Shown: positions 17,206 to 25,216 of the stretch, one piece after another
Position numbering within the stretch: position 1 is the first letter of the stretch
How the letters are laid out: each line of letters starts with the position of its first letter
Source of the DNA: Clostridium sp. 1001271st1 H5
GTDB taxonomy: Bacteria; Bacillota; Clostridia; Lachnospirales; Lachnospiraceae
Length of the DNA: 64,000 bases
Direction: 5' to 3'
Assembly: GCF_005845215.1 (NCBI RefSeq)
Contig: NZ_SPHO01000003.1
Span: 62,001-126,000, forward strand
Notes under the pieces: generated by a model
Seen by the model: the letters and a program-made list of their open reading frames with translations, nothing else
Told to the model about the DNA's origin: nothing
Databases searched by the model: none
Made by a program: the position numbers and the translations under genes

Positions 17206-18197
17206 AACACAGGATACCATGTGAAATCATTCAGGATTTAATGCCCATGTATGTGGACGGCCTGACGTCCCAGAAAACGGACCGCGAAATCAGGGTCCAT
17301 CTGGAGGAATGCGGCAGCTGCAGGGAAATGTATGAGCGGATGAAAACCGAGATGGAAGGAAATGCATCCCGGACATCAGATAAAACACCGGAAATTGATT
17401 ATCTGAAAAAGGTGAGAAGGAGAAATGTAAGAAATGTGGTTCTGGGCGCTGCCGGGGTGTTCCTGATTATGGCGGCTGCATTTTTTATGAAGCTGTTTGT
17501 GATAGGCTATCCCACGGAGTCATATGTGGTCACCTATACGGATGTCAATGGGGGACAGGTGGATGTGGGAGGAATCATGATTGATTCAGCCTCTGTTTAC
17601 AGGGGATATAAGCTGGTGCAGCAGGATGACGGAACGCAGAAGCTGGTCATTTACTCCTGCCTGCCCTCATTCTGGAACAGGAACGGTGTATTTAACCTGG
17701 AACTTAAGCTTCCGGGCGGGGGACAGGATTTGGATATAAAGGGCGCTACCGTCAAGAGCAATGGAACCGTGGTCAGCAGTCTTGCAAATGAGCTGTACAG
17801 GGCCAGGAATCCATATATAGGGGATGCCTCGGCAGACGGAACGCTTTCAGGCACCCTGGGGATTTCCAGAGAGCTGGGAAGCTTTAAGAATGAGCTCCAG
17901 ACCTCCGGCCAACCCTATGGGTGGACCCTTAACTTTGAGGAGAGTACGTCCAACTCAGCCGTGTTTGAGGAACGCATGAAGGCATATGCCTGTGTGCTGA
18001 TAGCCCTGACTGACAACCTGGGCCAGGTCAGCTGGAATTACACCGTGGAGCTGGAACAGGGGCCGGCAGGGCGGCATGGCTCCATTACGGAGGAGGAGTG
18101 CGGGGAAATGGCCGGCGCTCCTGTGAAATCATTTGCAGACAGCCCGGAGGGAATTCAGAGGCTGATTGAGCGCCTGGGTATTGCGGATAAAATGTAA
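17202..18197 (+). CDS. Anti-sigma factor with zinc-finger and membrane segment
   Basis: This membrane-bound anti-sigma factor has 331 residues from ATG 17202, which overlaps the sigma stop as ATGA and has ggagg upstream. The first 60 residues contain the zf-HC2 zinc motif (HLEECGSCREMYERM, His-X3-Cys-X2-Cys) that holds the sigma factor. One membrane segment follows (VVLGAAGVFLIMAAAFFM, about 100-117), and the remaining 210 residues lie outside the membrane without a recognised fold. They are probably the sensing part. Terminal residues give no lipid anchor. Confidence 0.87.
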   Translation: MKHRIPCEIIQDLMPMYVDGLTSQKTDREIRVHLEECGSCREMYERMKTEMEGNASRTSDKTPEIDYLKKVRRRNVRNVVLGAAGVFLIMAAAFFMKLFVIGYPTESYVVTYTDVNGGQVDVGGIMIDSASVYRGYKLVQQDDGTQKLVIYSCLPSFWNRNGVFNLELKLPGGGQDLDIKGATVKSNGTVVSSLANELYRARNPYIGDASADGTLSGTLGISRELGSFKNELQTSGQPYGWTLNFEESTSNSAVFEERMKAYACVLIALTDNLGQVSWNYTVELEQGPAGRHGSITEEECGEMAGAPVKSFADSPEGIQRLIERLGIADKM

Positions 18198-18354
18198 CAG
18201 TTCAGGCGGATAAAATTTCCGGCTCCGGGGCTGGCTATTGGAAGCATGATTTGGTACAATCAGAATAGGAAACGGACAGGGGGACAAATCCCCGGACGCA
18301 GGGCACCGTTGTGCCGGAAGTGATAAAAGATATGGCAAAAAGGGGGTGTACAGC

Positions 18355-19233
18355 ATGCAGTCGCTTTCCTCATTCATGAATACCATCCGCTTTAATTTTC
18401 TATATATAGATAAATACTCGTTCGGAAGGACCTGGACCTATCCTGAGAGCGCCATACCGTACAATATGCTGCGCTATATCATTGACGGAAGCGCTGAGTT
18501 TGTGGTGGATGGGGAGACGGTTATTGTAAAGAAGGGTCAGGTGTCTTATATACCGGAGGGCTGCTGGCTGTCGTGCAGGGCGCTGGAGGATACATTTGCA
18601 TTTTACAGCATCCGCTTCACCACATCTGTGTTTTATGAGGGCGCTAATTTCCTCAGGGAGTACTATAACTTCCCTCTGGTGATGGATGTGGGGGAGGGAA
18701 TCGGGTCTTATTTCAGCGATATCTACAAGTGGGTGCGAACGGACAAAAAGTCGAAGGCGTTTCACGTAAGAGGCGCCCTTGATACGCTGATTGCCAGCCT
18801 GATTGATATTTTGAATTCCGATGAGCCCGATGATGTGAAGGCGGAAATCAACGGACTGGAGTACAACCTGGAGCAGATACGCAAGCGGGTGAAGAAATCC
18901 ACGGTCCAGACCGACCCCAGAATACAGACCGTTATTGACTATATCATGCTGAATCCGACAGAGGAGTATACCTCAGATAAATTAAGCGGTATGGCAGAGG
19001 TGGCAGAGACAACCTTCCGGCGCCTGTTTAAGGAGGCCACAGGGAAAACCGCCACGGAGTTCATACGCCAGGTGCGCCTGACCACGGCGGCCAGACTGCT
19101 GCTGGTGTCCAATAATCCTGTGAACTGCATTGCCCACGATGTGGGGTTTGAGGACGCCAATCATTTTACACGGGTATTTAAGCAGGCGTTTGGAATGACG
19201 CCGGGCCGGTATAGGAAGATGTCTCAGGAGTAG
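18355..19233 (+). CDS. AraC-family transcriptional regulator
   Basis: This DNA-binding regulator has 292 residues from ATG 18355 (aaaggggg 8 bases upstream; GTG 18346 is in frame but overlaps the ribosome site). The N-terminal part is a cupin-like ligand domain (YIIDGSAEFVVDGETVIV near residue 40). The last 100 residues form the paired helix-turn-helix: YTSDKLSGMAEVAETTFRRLFKEATG split near 205-230 and DVGFEDANHFTRVFKQAFGMTPGRYRK near 265-290. It is followed by a repeat tract, two DUF3841 genes and then the sialic acid operon on the same strand, so either could be its target. No direct evidence links them. Confidence 0.9.
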   Translation: MQSLSSFMNTIRFNFLYIDKYSFGRTWTYPESAIPYNMLRYIIDGSAEFVVDGETVIVKKGQVSYIPEGCWLSCRALEDTFAFYSIRFTTSVFYEGANFLREYYNFPLVMDVGEGIGSYFSDIYKWVRTDKKSKAFHVRGALDTLIASLIDILNSDEPDDVKAEINGLEYNLEQIRKRVKKSTVQTDPRIQTVIDYIMLNPTEEYTSDKLSGMAEVAETTFRRLFKEATGKTATEFIRQVRLTTAARLLLVSNNPVNCIAHDVGFEDANHFTRVFKQAFGMTPGRYRKMSQE

Positions 19234-19260
19234 GGGAAGGAACACAACGGAACCAGGCCG

Positions 19261-19340
19261 GGACAGCGGTACCAGGACAGCGGGGCCGGACCAGGACAGC
19301 GGTACCAGGACAGCGGGGCCGGATAAGGACAGCGGTACCA
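19261..19340 (+). repeat. 33-bp tandem repeat, about 2.4 copies
   Basis: Units start at 19261, 19294 and 19327 (the last is partial). Each unit holds two copies of ggacagcgg, so there is an internal sub-repeat. The tract fills the gap between the AraC gene and the first DUF3841 gene and contains no stop-free frame of its own that looks coding. It is too short-spaced for a CRISPR array. Confidence 0.85.
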
Positions 19341-19365
19341 AAAAAGAGAGAGGAAGGGTGGCTGG

Positions 19366-19923
19366 ATGGAACAAATCAAGGTATGGACAAAGCAGCATGA
19401 AAATGTGCTGAAGGAGCTCAATGAAACCGGCAGATACATTGCCAGGCGGGAGTATATCCGCAGCGACCTGCAGGAACACGCAGGACTGGTGCTGGAGGCA
19501 TATGACTGGCTGGTGAGGCACAGTCCGGATGCAGCCCGAAGGCCGGAGGATGTGCAGTATCCGGTATGGGTTTCTTTTACCAGCGAAGCGGTTATGCTTC
19601 CCAGCCCGGGAACCGTCATACTGGAGCTGACCCTGGATCCGGCCTGCATTACCTCTGTCAATATAGAAAAATGGGGAAGCATCCTCAATTATTCCTATAT
19701 TCCAAAGGATGAGGAGGATGCCAGGCGCCATCAGGATAGGATGGAGCAGTATGGCGTAAGCGATGCCAAGGCTTACATGTCCCAGTTTTATCCCCACCTT
19801 AAGCGGGAAATCATTGCCAGCTGGGACCGGCTTTTTGATGACAGCGTGATTCTGGGGAACGATTCGAAATATGGAAATATATGGGAGATAAGAAAAGAAT
19901 GGGTGACACAGGTGATAGAGTAA
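19366..19923 (+). CDS. DUF3841 family protein, copy 1
   Basis: This protein of 185 residues resembles the DUF3841 family (recognised from its layout; function unknown). The pattern is an opening KVWTKQHENVLKELNETGRY, the central LVLEAYDWLVRHSPD and QYPVWVSF near residues 45-70, and a closing WEIRKEWVTQV. It is soluble with no signal peptide or membrane segment. Ribosome site gaggaagg lies upstream. Its end overlaps the second DUF3841 gene, to which it is related, so the pair arose by tandem duplication and divergence. Confidence 0.7.
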   Translation: MEQIKVWTKQHENVLKELNETGRYIARREYIRSDLQEHAGLVLEAYDWLVRHSPDAARRPEDVQYPVWVSFTSEAVMLPSPGTVILELTLDPACITSVNIEKWGSILNYSYIPKDEEDARRHQDRMEQYGVSDAKAYMSQFYPHLKREIIASWDRLFDDSVILGNDSKYGNIWEIRKEWVTQVIE

Positions 19924-20489
19924 TTTTATACGCAGCACAGGCGGAGGCAGTATTAAAGGCCATAGAGAGAGACGGCCGCTGTTTCTCGCGTGAGGAATAC
20001 GTGCGCAGAAAGTATGGGGAAAGCGGTCCCATTTTCCTGACTGTCTACAAATGGTTTGTAAAGGAGGCAGTGAAGCTGGTTCCAATGCCCCAGGGGGCTG
20101 AGTTCCCCTATTGGTCCTTCATGAACCTGTACAGTCTGGACCAGTCTGCGGGAACCAGTACACTGACGCTTTCCGTTCCCAGGGATGAGGCTGTGTTTTT
20201 TGATATGTATGACTGGAATAAGATTTTGTGCCTTAAATATCTGGGAGAAGATGAGGCGGATGAAAAGGCGTTCCAGGCATATTTAAAGCAGTTAGGGGTC
20301 AGGGAGATGGATGCAGTGCTCACTGGTTTTTACCCGGATTTGAAACAGAAAATCATGGGCAGCTGGCCCAGGCTGTTCCGTCATCATGCGAAGATACGGG
20401 CAGGAGAGGAATCCGGGGCAAAAAGCGTCCAGGCAGCCCTGTGGCAGATTAAGAAAGAATGGATTGTGCCGGAGGGGCAGAGACAGTAG
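19899..20489 (+). CDS. DUF3841 family protein, copy 2
   Basis: This second DUF3841-like protein has 196 residues from ATG 19899, preferred over ATG 19881 because gggag at 19883-19887 can serve it. It shares the plan of copy 1: VLYAAQAEAVLKAIERDGR-like opening, TVYKWFVKEAVKLVP, FPYWSFMNL, and the ending LWQIKKEWIVPEGQ. It overlaps copy 1 by 25 bp. A terminator follows at 20566, so AraC and the two DUF3841 genes form one unit separate from the sialic acid operon. No function can be given. Confidence 0.68.
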   Translation: MGDTGDRVILYAAQAEAVLKAIERDGRCFSREEYVRRKYGESGPIFLTVYKWFVKEAVKLVPMPQGAEFPYWSFMNLYSLDQSAGTSTLTLSVPRDEAVFFDMYDWNKILCLKYLGEDEADEKAFQAYLKQLGVREMDAVLTGFYPDLKQKIMGSWPRLFRHHAKIRAGEESGAKSVQAALWQIKKEWIVPEGQRQ

Positions 20490-20565
20490 GACTGGATGCA
20501 GGGATAAGAAGCAGGATATGAAACAAGGTTAAAAATAAGATAAGAAACAGGACAAGAAACAGGAG

Positions 20566-20603
20566 GACAGGTATCCGGAATTAGCTTCCGGCCCTGTCTT
20601 TTT
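20566..20603 (+). terminator. Rho-independent terminator after the DUF3841 pair
   Basis: Outer arms gacagg (20566-20571) and cctgtc (20593-20598) close over an inner ccgga/tccgg stem, followed directly by TTTTT. Confidence 0.85.
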
Positions 20604-20717
20604 AATGTTTTAATATGGGATATGGCCAGCCCCCGGCTATACCCCGGCCAGTTCCCGGCCTTCCCCCGGCTAATTTCCGGCTGTAACCCAACTCATCTGA
20701 TTCAAAACAAGACAAAA

Positions 20718-20747
20718 AAATAGTTTAATAGTCGTTTTGTGCTATTT
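20718..20747 (+). promoter_or_regulatory. Inverted repeat upstream of the sialic acid promoter
   Basis: The arms aaatag (20718-20723) and ctattt (20742-20747) lie about 17 bp upstream of the -35 element, in an A/T-rich gap. The position suits an activator site, for example for the upstream AraC protein, but the match is short. Confidence 0.35.
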
Positions 20748-20763
20748 TAAGTTGTCCAGAATG

Positions 20764-20792
20764 TTGAAATGCATAAAGAAAACCAATATAAT
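20764..20792 (+). promoter_or_regulatory. Sigma-A promoter of the sialic acid operon
   Basis: TTGAAA (20764-20769) and a perfect TATAAT (20787-20792) are 17 bp apart. Transcription would begin near 20799, about 50 bases before the first gene. The stretch also rules out the longer reading frame from 20769 as the true protein start. Confidence 0.8.
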
Positions 20793-20849
20793 ACCAATAG
20801 AAACAGCAAAATGACGAACGGAAATAATTCAGAAAAAAGGAGAAATGAT

Positions 20850-22247
20850 ATGAAAAAGAGTCATGTAAGTTTAATTCTAGCAGCAGCACTTGCAGCAGCC
20901 CTGCTGGCCGGATGCAGCGGTTCCGGGTCATCCTCGGATGGTTCTGCTTCCAAAGAAGCAGCAGGCCAGACCCAGGCGCAGGCGGCGGCCCAGGATGGAA
21001 ATGACAGCGGGACAGAGGGCCCCCTTTCCGGAGAGATTACCTTCTGGCATTCATTTACCCAGGGACCAAGGCTGGAAACCATACAGAAAGCGGCTGACAA
21101 GTTCATGGAAGAGAACCCGGACGTGAAAATCAATATTGAGACATTCTCCTGGAATGACTTTTACACCAAGTGGACCACCGGACTTGCATCCGGCAATGTA
21201 CCTGATATGAGTACAGCCCTTCCGGCCCAGGTGGCGGAGATGATTAACGCAGACGCCCTGACGCCCATCAATGACCTGATTGACAACATTGGCCGTGACA
21301 AATTTGCAGAAGCAGCCATTTCCGAGGGCACGATGGACGGCAATAATTACTCGGTACCCCTTTACAGACACGCACATGTGATGTGGATTCGCAAGGACCT
21401 GCTGGAGAAGAACGGGCTGGAGGTTCCAAAGACCTGGGATGAGCTTTACGACACAGCCAAGGCCCTCACAAAGGACGGCGTCTACGGATTGTCCTTCCCA
21501 TGCGGCACCAATGACTTCCAGGCAACCTTTTTCCTGGATTTCTATGTGAGAAGCGGGGGCGGCAGCCTGCTGACCGATGACCTGAAGGCTAACCTGACCA
21601 GCGACCTGGCCATTGACGGCATCAACTACTGGCTGAAGGTGTACAATGACTGCTCGCCTAAGGATTCCATTAACTTTGATGTACTGGATCAGGCAACCCT
21701 GTATTACCAGGGCAAGACCGCATTTGACTTTAACTCCGGCTTCCAGATTTCAGGCGTTGCGGCCAACTCGCCGGACCTGCTCCAGTATGTGGACTGCTAC
21801 CCGGTTCCAAAGATTCATGAAGATAACCCGGATGAGGGAATCATGACCACCAACACACCTATGGTGGTATGGAAGGCTTCCAAGCATCCGGAAATCTGCA
21901 AGGCATTTATGAAAACCCTTTATGACGAGGATACATACGTGGAATTCCTGCACGCGACACCGGTGGGCATGCTTCCTGCCATCAAGGGGATTGCCGACAC
22001 AGATGCATACAGGGATGACGACACCATCAGGCAGTTCACCCATGCTGAGGAAGTACTGACTGCGGCAGCTGATATCGGCACTGCATTCGGCTATGAGCAC
22101 GGCCCCAATGTCCAGGCCGGAATCATGCAGAACAATCATGTGATAGAAGATATGTTCCAGGATATCATTACCAACGGAACGGATGTAAAGACTGCTGCGA
22201 AAACAGCAGAAGATAAACTGAACGCACTGTTTGAGACAGCTGAATAA
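20850..22247 (+). CDS. Sugar-type ABC importer binding lipoprotein, probably for sialic acids
   Basis: This family-1 extracellular solute-binding lipoprotein has 465 residues from ATG 20850 (aaggag upstream). The signal peptide ends at the lipobox LLAGC; an Ala/Gln/Ser-rich linker follows; the mature domain starts near EITFWHSFTQGPRLETIQKA, the usual family-1 opening. It is the first gene of an operon with two permeases, two YjhC/NanOx-type oxidoreductases, nanA, yhcH and nanE. From this context I infer sialic acid or 2,7-anhydro-sialic acid as ligand, like the Sat system of Ruminococcus gnavus. An ATPase gene is absent, as is common for this importer type, which borrows a shared MsmK-like ATPase. 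Confidence 0.9.
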   Translation: MKKSHVSLILAAALAAALLAGCSGSGSSSDGSASKEAAGQTQAQAAAQDGNDSGTEGPLSGEITFWHSFTQGPRLETIQKAADKFMEENPDVKINIETFSWNDFYTKWTTGLASGNVPDMSTALPAQVAEMINADALTPINDLIDNIGRDKFAEAAISEGTMDGNNYSVPLYRHAHVMWIRKDLLEKNGLEVPKTWDELYDTAKALTKDGVYGLSFPCGTNDFQATFFLDFYVRSGGGSLLTDDLKANLTSDLAIDGINYWLKVYNDCSPKDSINFDVLDQATLYYQGKTAFDFNSGFQISGVAANSPDLLQYVDCYPVPKIHEDNPDEGIMTTNTPMVVWKASKHPEICKAFMKTLYDEDTYVEFLHATPVGMLPAIKGIADTDAYRDDDTIRQFTHAEEVLTAAADIGTAFGYEHGPNVQAGIMQNNHVIEDMFQDIITNGTDVKTAAKTAEDKLNALFETAE

Positions 22248-22256
22248 GCCGTCCGG

Positions 22257-22297
22257 GAGCGTGTCTGAAAAGGCGGATGCATTTTTGAGACACGCTC
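22257..22297 (+). promoter_or_regulatory. Intercistronic hairpin after the sialic acid binding-protein gene
   Basis: A perfect 10-bp stem (22257-22266 with 22288-22297) starts 10 bases after the stop codon and has no downstream T run. It sits between the binding-protein and permease genes, as in the peptide operon, and would favour higher levels of the binding-protein message. Confidence 0.7.
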
Positions 22298-22322
22298 TAA
22301 TACTGAGAAGGAGGAGGAAATC

Positions 22323-23204
22323 TTGGGGAAGAAAAGTTATACAAGATGGTTGTTCGTACTTCCTGCAATCGTCATTGTAATCGCATTATTCATATATCCC
22401 ATCTGTTCCAGCATCGTATACAGCTTTACAAACAAGAACCTGATTAAACCCGCCTATAAATTCATTGGCCTTAAGAATTATGCCGAGGTGCTGAAGGACA
22501 GCGGCTTCTGGCTTTCATTTTTCAATTCCCTGAAATGGACGGTCCTGTCCCTGGTGGGACAGATAGGAGTGGGGTTTACCGCTGCCCTGGCCCTGAAGCG
22601 GATTAAGGTGTGCAAGGGCGTTTACAAGACCCTTCTCATCATCCCCTGGGCCTTTCCCTCCATTGTCATTGCATTTTCCTGGAAATGGATTCTCAACGGA
22701 GTGTACGGCTTTCTGCCCAATATTCTGGTGAAGCTGGGTATCTGCCAGGTGGCTCCCCAGTTTCTGACCAGCGGCACACTGGCTTTTGTCAGCCTGGTGC
22801 TGATAAATATATGGTTCGGAGCGCCCATGATAATGGTCAACGTGCTCTCGGCCCTGGAAACAGTCCCAAAGGACCAGTATGAGGCTGCCCAGATTGACGG
22901 GGCCAGGCCCTGGCAGTCCTTCTACTATGTCACGGTGCCCCATATCAAGATGGTGGTGGGACTGCTGGTGGTCTTAAGGACTGTGTGGATTTTCAATAAC
23001 TTTGACCTGATTTATCTGATTACAGGCGGCGGGCCTGCGGGCACCACCCAGACCATACCGCTCTATGCCTACAATATGGGCTGGAGCACCAAACTCATCG
23101 GACGCTCATCGGCAGTGACCGTGCTGCTGTTTATATTCCTGATGATTATATGCGGCATTTACTTTGCGGTCATAAACAAGTGGGAAAAGGAGGACAGTAA
23201 ATGA
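22323..23204 (+). CDS. Sugar-type ABC importer permease (MalF-like)
   Basis: This membrane channel subunit has 293 residues and six membrane segments. The start is a TTG at 22323, preceded by ggaggagg at the right distance; there is no better ATG. Family marks are the N-terminal YTRWLFVLPAIVIVIALFIYP segment and the EAA loop EAAQIDGARPWQSFYYVTVP near residue 185. The stop overlaps the next start by ATGA. It pairs with the following permease to form the channel of the presumed sialic acid importer. Confidence 0.92.
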   Translation: MGKKSYTRWLFVLPAIVIVIALFIYPICSSIVYSFTNKNLIKPAYKFIGLKNYAEVLKDSGFWLSFFNSLKWTVLSLVGQIGVGFTAALALKRIKVCKGVYKTLLIIPWAFPSIVIAFSWKWILNGVYGFLPNILVKLGICQVAPQFLTSGTLAFVSLVLINIWFGAPMIMVNVLSALETVPKDQYEAAQIDGARPWQSFYYVTVPHIKMVVGLLVVLRTVWIFNNFDLIYLITGGGPAGTTQTIPLYAYNMGWSTKLIGRSSAVTVLLFIFLMIICGIYFAVINKWEKEDSK

Positions 23205-24031
23205 AAAAGTGTAAAGCAGGAAACGTTATCAGCCATATATACCTGATTATTCTGACCCTTATCTCCATATTCCCGCTGGTATGGATTATCATTTCCTCCC
23301 TGAAGGGCAAAGGAGAGCTGACGGGAAATCCCACGGCTTTCTGGCCTAAGACATGGACGTTTGATTATTATACCCATGTTATCAATGACCTTAAGTTCTT
23401 TGTGAACATCAAGAACAGTATCATCATTTCCCTGGTAACCACCCTGATTGCCATTACAGTGGCGGCGCTGGCAGCTTACGGAATCGTCCGGTTCTTTAAG
23501 CGTCTGGGGTCAGCCATGTCCAAGGTGCTGGTGACAACCTACATATTTCCTCCCATCCTGCTGGCCATTCCCTACTCCGTGGTCATGGGAAAGCTGGGGC
23601 TGATTAACACAAGGATTGGCCTTGTTATTGTGTATCTGTCCTTCTCCGTGCCTTATGCGGTGTGGCTCCTGACCGGATTTTTCAGGACAGTGCCCCTGGA
23701 AATTGAGGAAGCGGCCAGAATCGACGGAGCCAATAAAATGCAGACCTTTGTCCAGGTGGTGCTTCCGCTGGTGGCGCCCGGTGTGGTGGCCACAGCCATT
23801 TACACCTTTATCAATACCTGGAACGAGTTCCTGTACGCGCTGATTTTAATGAACAATACCAGCAAGATGACGGTTGCGGTTGCCCTGCGCTCCCTGGACG
23901 GAGCCGAGATACTGGACTGGGGCGACATGATGGCTGCCTCTGCCCTGGTGGTGCTTCCCTCTGTCATATTCTTCTGCCTCATACAGAATAAGATTGCAGG
24001 GGGCATGTCGGAGGGCGCTGTAAAGTCCTGA
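23201..24031 (+). CDS. Sugar-type ABC importer permease (MalG-like)
   Basis: This is the second channel subunit, 276 residues. It shows the MalG-type opening with a membrane segment (IYLIILTLISIFPLVWIIIS), the EAA loop EEAARIDGANKMQTFVQVVLP near residue 167 (its first 20 residues are typical), and the ending IQNKIAGGMSEGAVKS. Ribosome site aaaggagg lies just before the ATG, which overlaps the previous stop. Confidence 0.92.
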   Translation: MKKCKAGNVISHIYLIILTLISIFPLVWIIISSLKGKGELTGNPTAFWPKTWTFDYYTHVINDLKFFVNIKNSIIISLVTTLIAITVAALAAYGIVRFFKRLGSAMSKVLVTTYIFPPILLAIPYSVVMGKLGLINTRIGLVIVYLSFSVPYAVWLLTGFFRTVPLEIEEAARIDGANKMQTFVQVVLPLVAPGVVATAIYTFINTWNEFLYALILMNNTSKMTVAVALRSLDGAEILDWGDMMAASALVVLPSVIFFCLIQNKIAGGMSEGAVKS

Positions 24032-24066
24032 TGATTTTAATAGAAAGGTAAAAGGTGCTATATTTT

Positions 24067-25188
24067 ATGGAAACTATAACAGGTACCATTGGATACGGCG
24101 TGGTGGGCTCCGGCTACTTTGGGGCGGAGCTGGCACGCATCATGAATACAAAACAGGGGGCGCAGATACGGGCTGTCTATGACCCTGAAAACGGGGAGAC
24201 GGTGGCGGCTGAGCTGGGATGTGATGCTGAGGGCAGCCTGGAGTCCCTGGTATCCAGAACGGATATACAGGCCGTGATTGTGGCCACTCCCAACTATCTG
24301 CACAAGGAACCGGTGCTGGCCGCTGCCAGGCATGGACTCCATGTGTTCTGTGAAAAACCGATTGCATTAAGCTATGAGGACTGCCGGGAAATGGTGGATG
24401 CCTGCCAGGACAACCATGTGGTGTTCATGGCCGGCCATGTGATGAATTTCTTCTGTGGTGTGAGAAAGGCCAAGGAGCTTATCGGGCAGGGCGTTATCGG
24501 GGACATCCTCTACTGCCACGGGGCCCGCAATGCATGGGAGGGTACCGGGGCCTCAGAAACCTGGAAAAAGACCCGTTCCAAATCAGGAGGCCACCTGTAC
24601 CATCATATCCATGAGCTGGACTGTGTCCAGTTCCTTATGGGAGGCTGTCCTGAGACAGTAACCATGGCAGGAGGCAATGCAGCCCACAGGGACAGCCGGT
24701 TCGGGGATGAGGACGACATGCTGTTCATCACCATGGAATATCCGGGCAGGCGCTACGCAGTCCTGGAGTATGGCTCCGCCTTCCGCTGGCAGGAACATTA
24801 CCTGCTGATACAGGGAACCAGGGGAGCAATTAAAATTGACATGTGCAATTGCGGCATGACTCTTAAAACCGGGGACAAGGAGGAACATTTCCTGGTTCAC
24901 CGCACAAAAGAGGAGGACGATGACAGAACCCGGATTTACAGGGAAACAGAACGGGACAACGGCAACCAGTTCGGAAGGCCGGGGAGAAAGCCCTTCCTGT
25001 GGCTTCAGGGCATCATGGACGAGGAGATGGAGTTTTTTAACAATGTGCTTCACGGCGCCCGGGTGACAGACGAGTTCCTGCCCCTTCTAACCGGAGAGGC
25101 TGCCAGGAACTCCATAGCCACGGCAGACGCCTGCACCCTGTCCCTTAAGGAGGACAGGAAGGTAAGACTCAGCGAAATCATGAAGTGA
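24067..25188 (+). CDS. Gfo/Idh/MocA oxidoreductase, NanOx/YjhC type, copy 1
   Basis: This is a predicted NAD-dependent sugar oxidoreductase, 373 residues from ATG 24067. The Rossmann fold opens with GYGVVGSGYFGAELARIMN (glycine-rich dinucleotide site), followed by NYLHKEPVLAAARHGLHVF and CEKPIALSYEDC with the catalytic-type Lys-Pro of the family. GGHLYHHIHELDCVQFLMG near residue 178 forms the sugar site. The whole protein is strikingly like E. coli YjhC as I remember it, a 2,7-anhydro-Neu5Ac oxidoreductase relative of R. gnavus NanOx. It lies between the importer and nanA. The assigned reaction (2,7-anhydro-Neu5Ac to Neu5Ac) is inferred from family and context. A close paralog follows. Confidence 0.88.
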   Translation: METITGTIGYGVVGSGYFGAELARIMNTKQGAQIRAVYDPENGETVAAELGCDAEGSLESLVSRTDIQAVIVATPNYLHKEPVLAAARHGLHVFCEKPIALSYEDCREMVDACQDNHVVFMAGHVMNFFCGVRKAKELIGQGVIGDILYCHGARNAWEGTGASETWKKTRSKSGGHLYHHIHELDCVQFLMGGCPETVTMAGGNAAHRDSRFGDEDDMLFITMEYPGRRYAVLEYGSAFRWQEHYLLIQGTRGAIKIDMCNCGMTLKTGDKEEHFLVHRTKEEDDDRTRIYRETERDNGNQFGRPGRKPFLWLQGIMDEEMEFFNNVLHGARVTDEFLPLLTGEAARNSIATADACTLSLKEDRKVRLSEIMK

Positions 25189-25216
25189 AAAATAGGATTG
25201 GTAAAGGAGAACAGTC

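Noticed and set aside
19261..19340. Short regular repeats that might be a CRISPR array
   Set aside because: The units are directly joined 33-bp tandem copies without unique spacers, and there are no cas genes.
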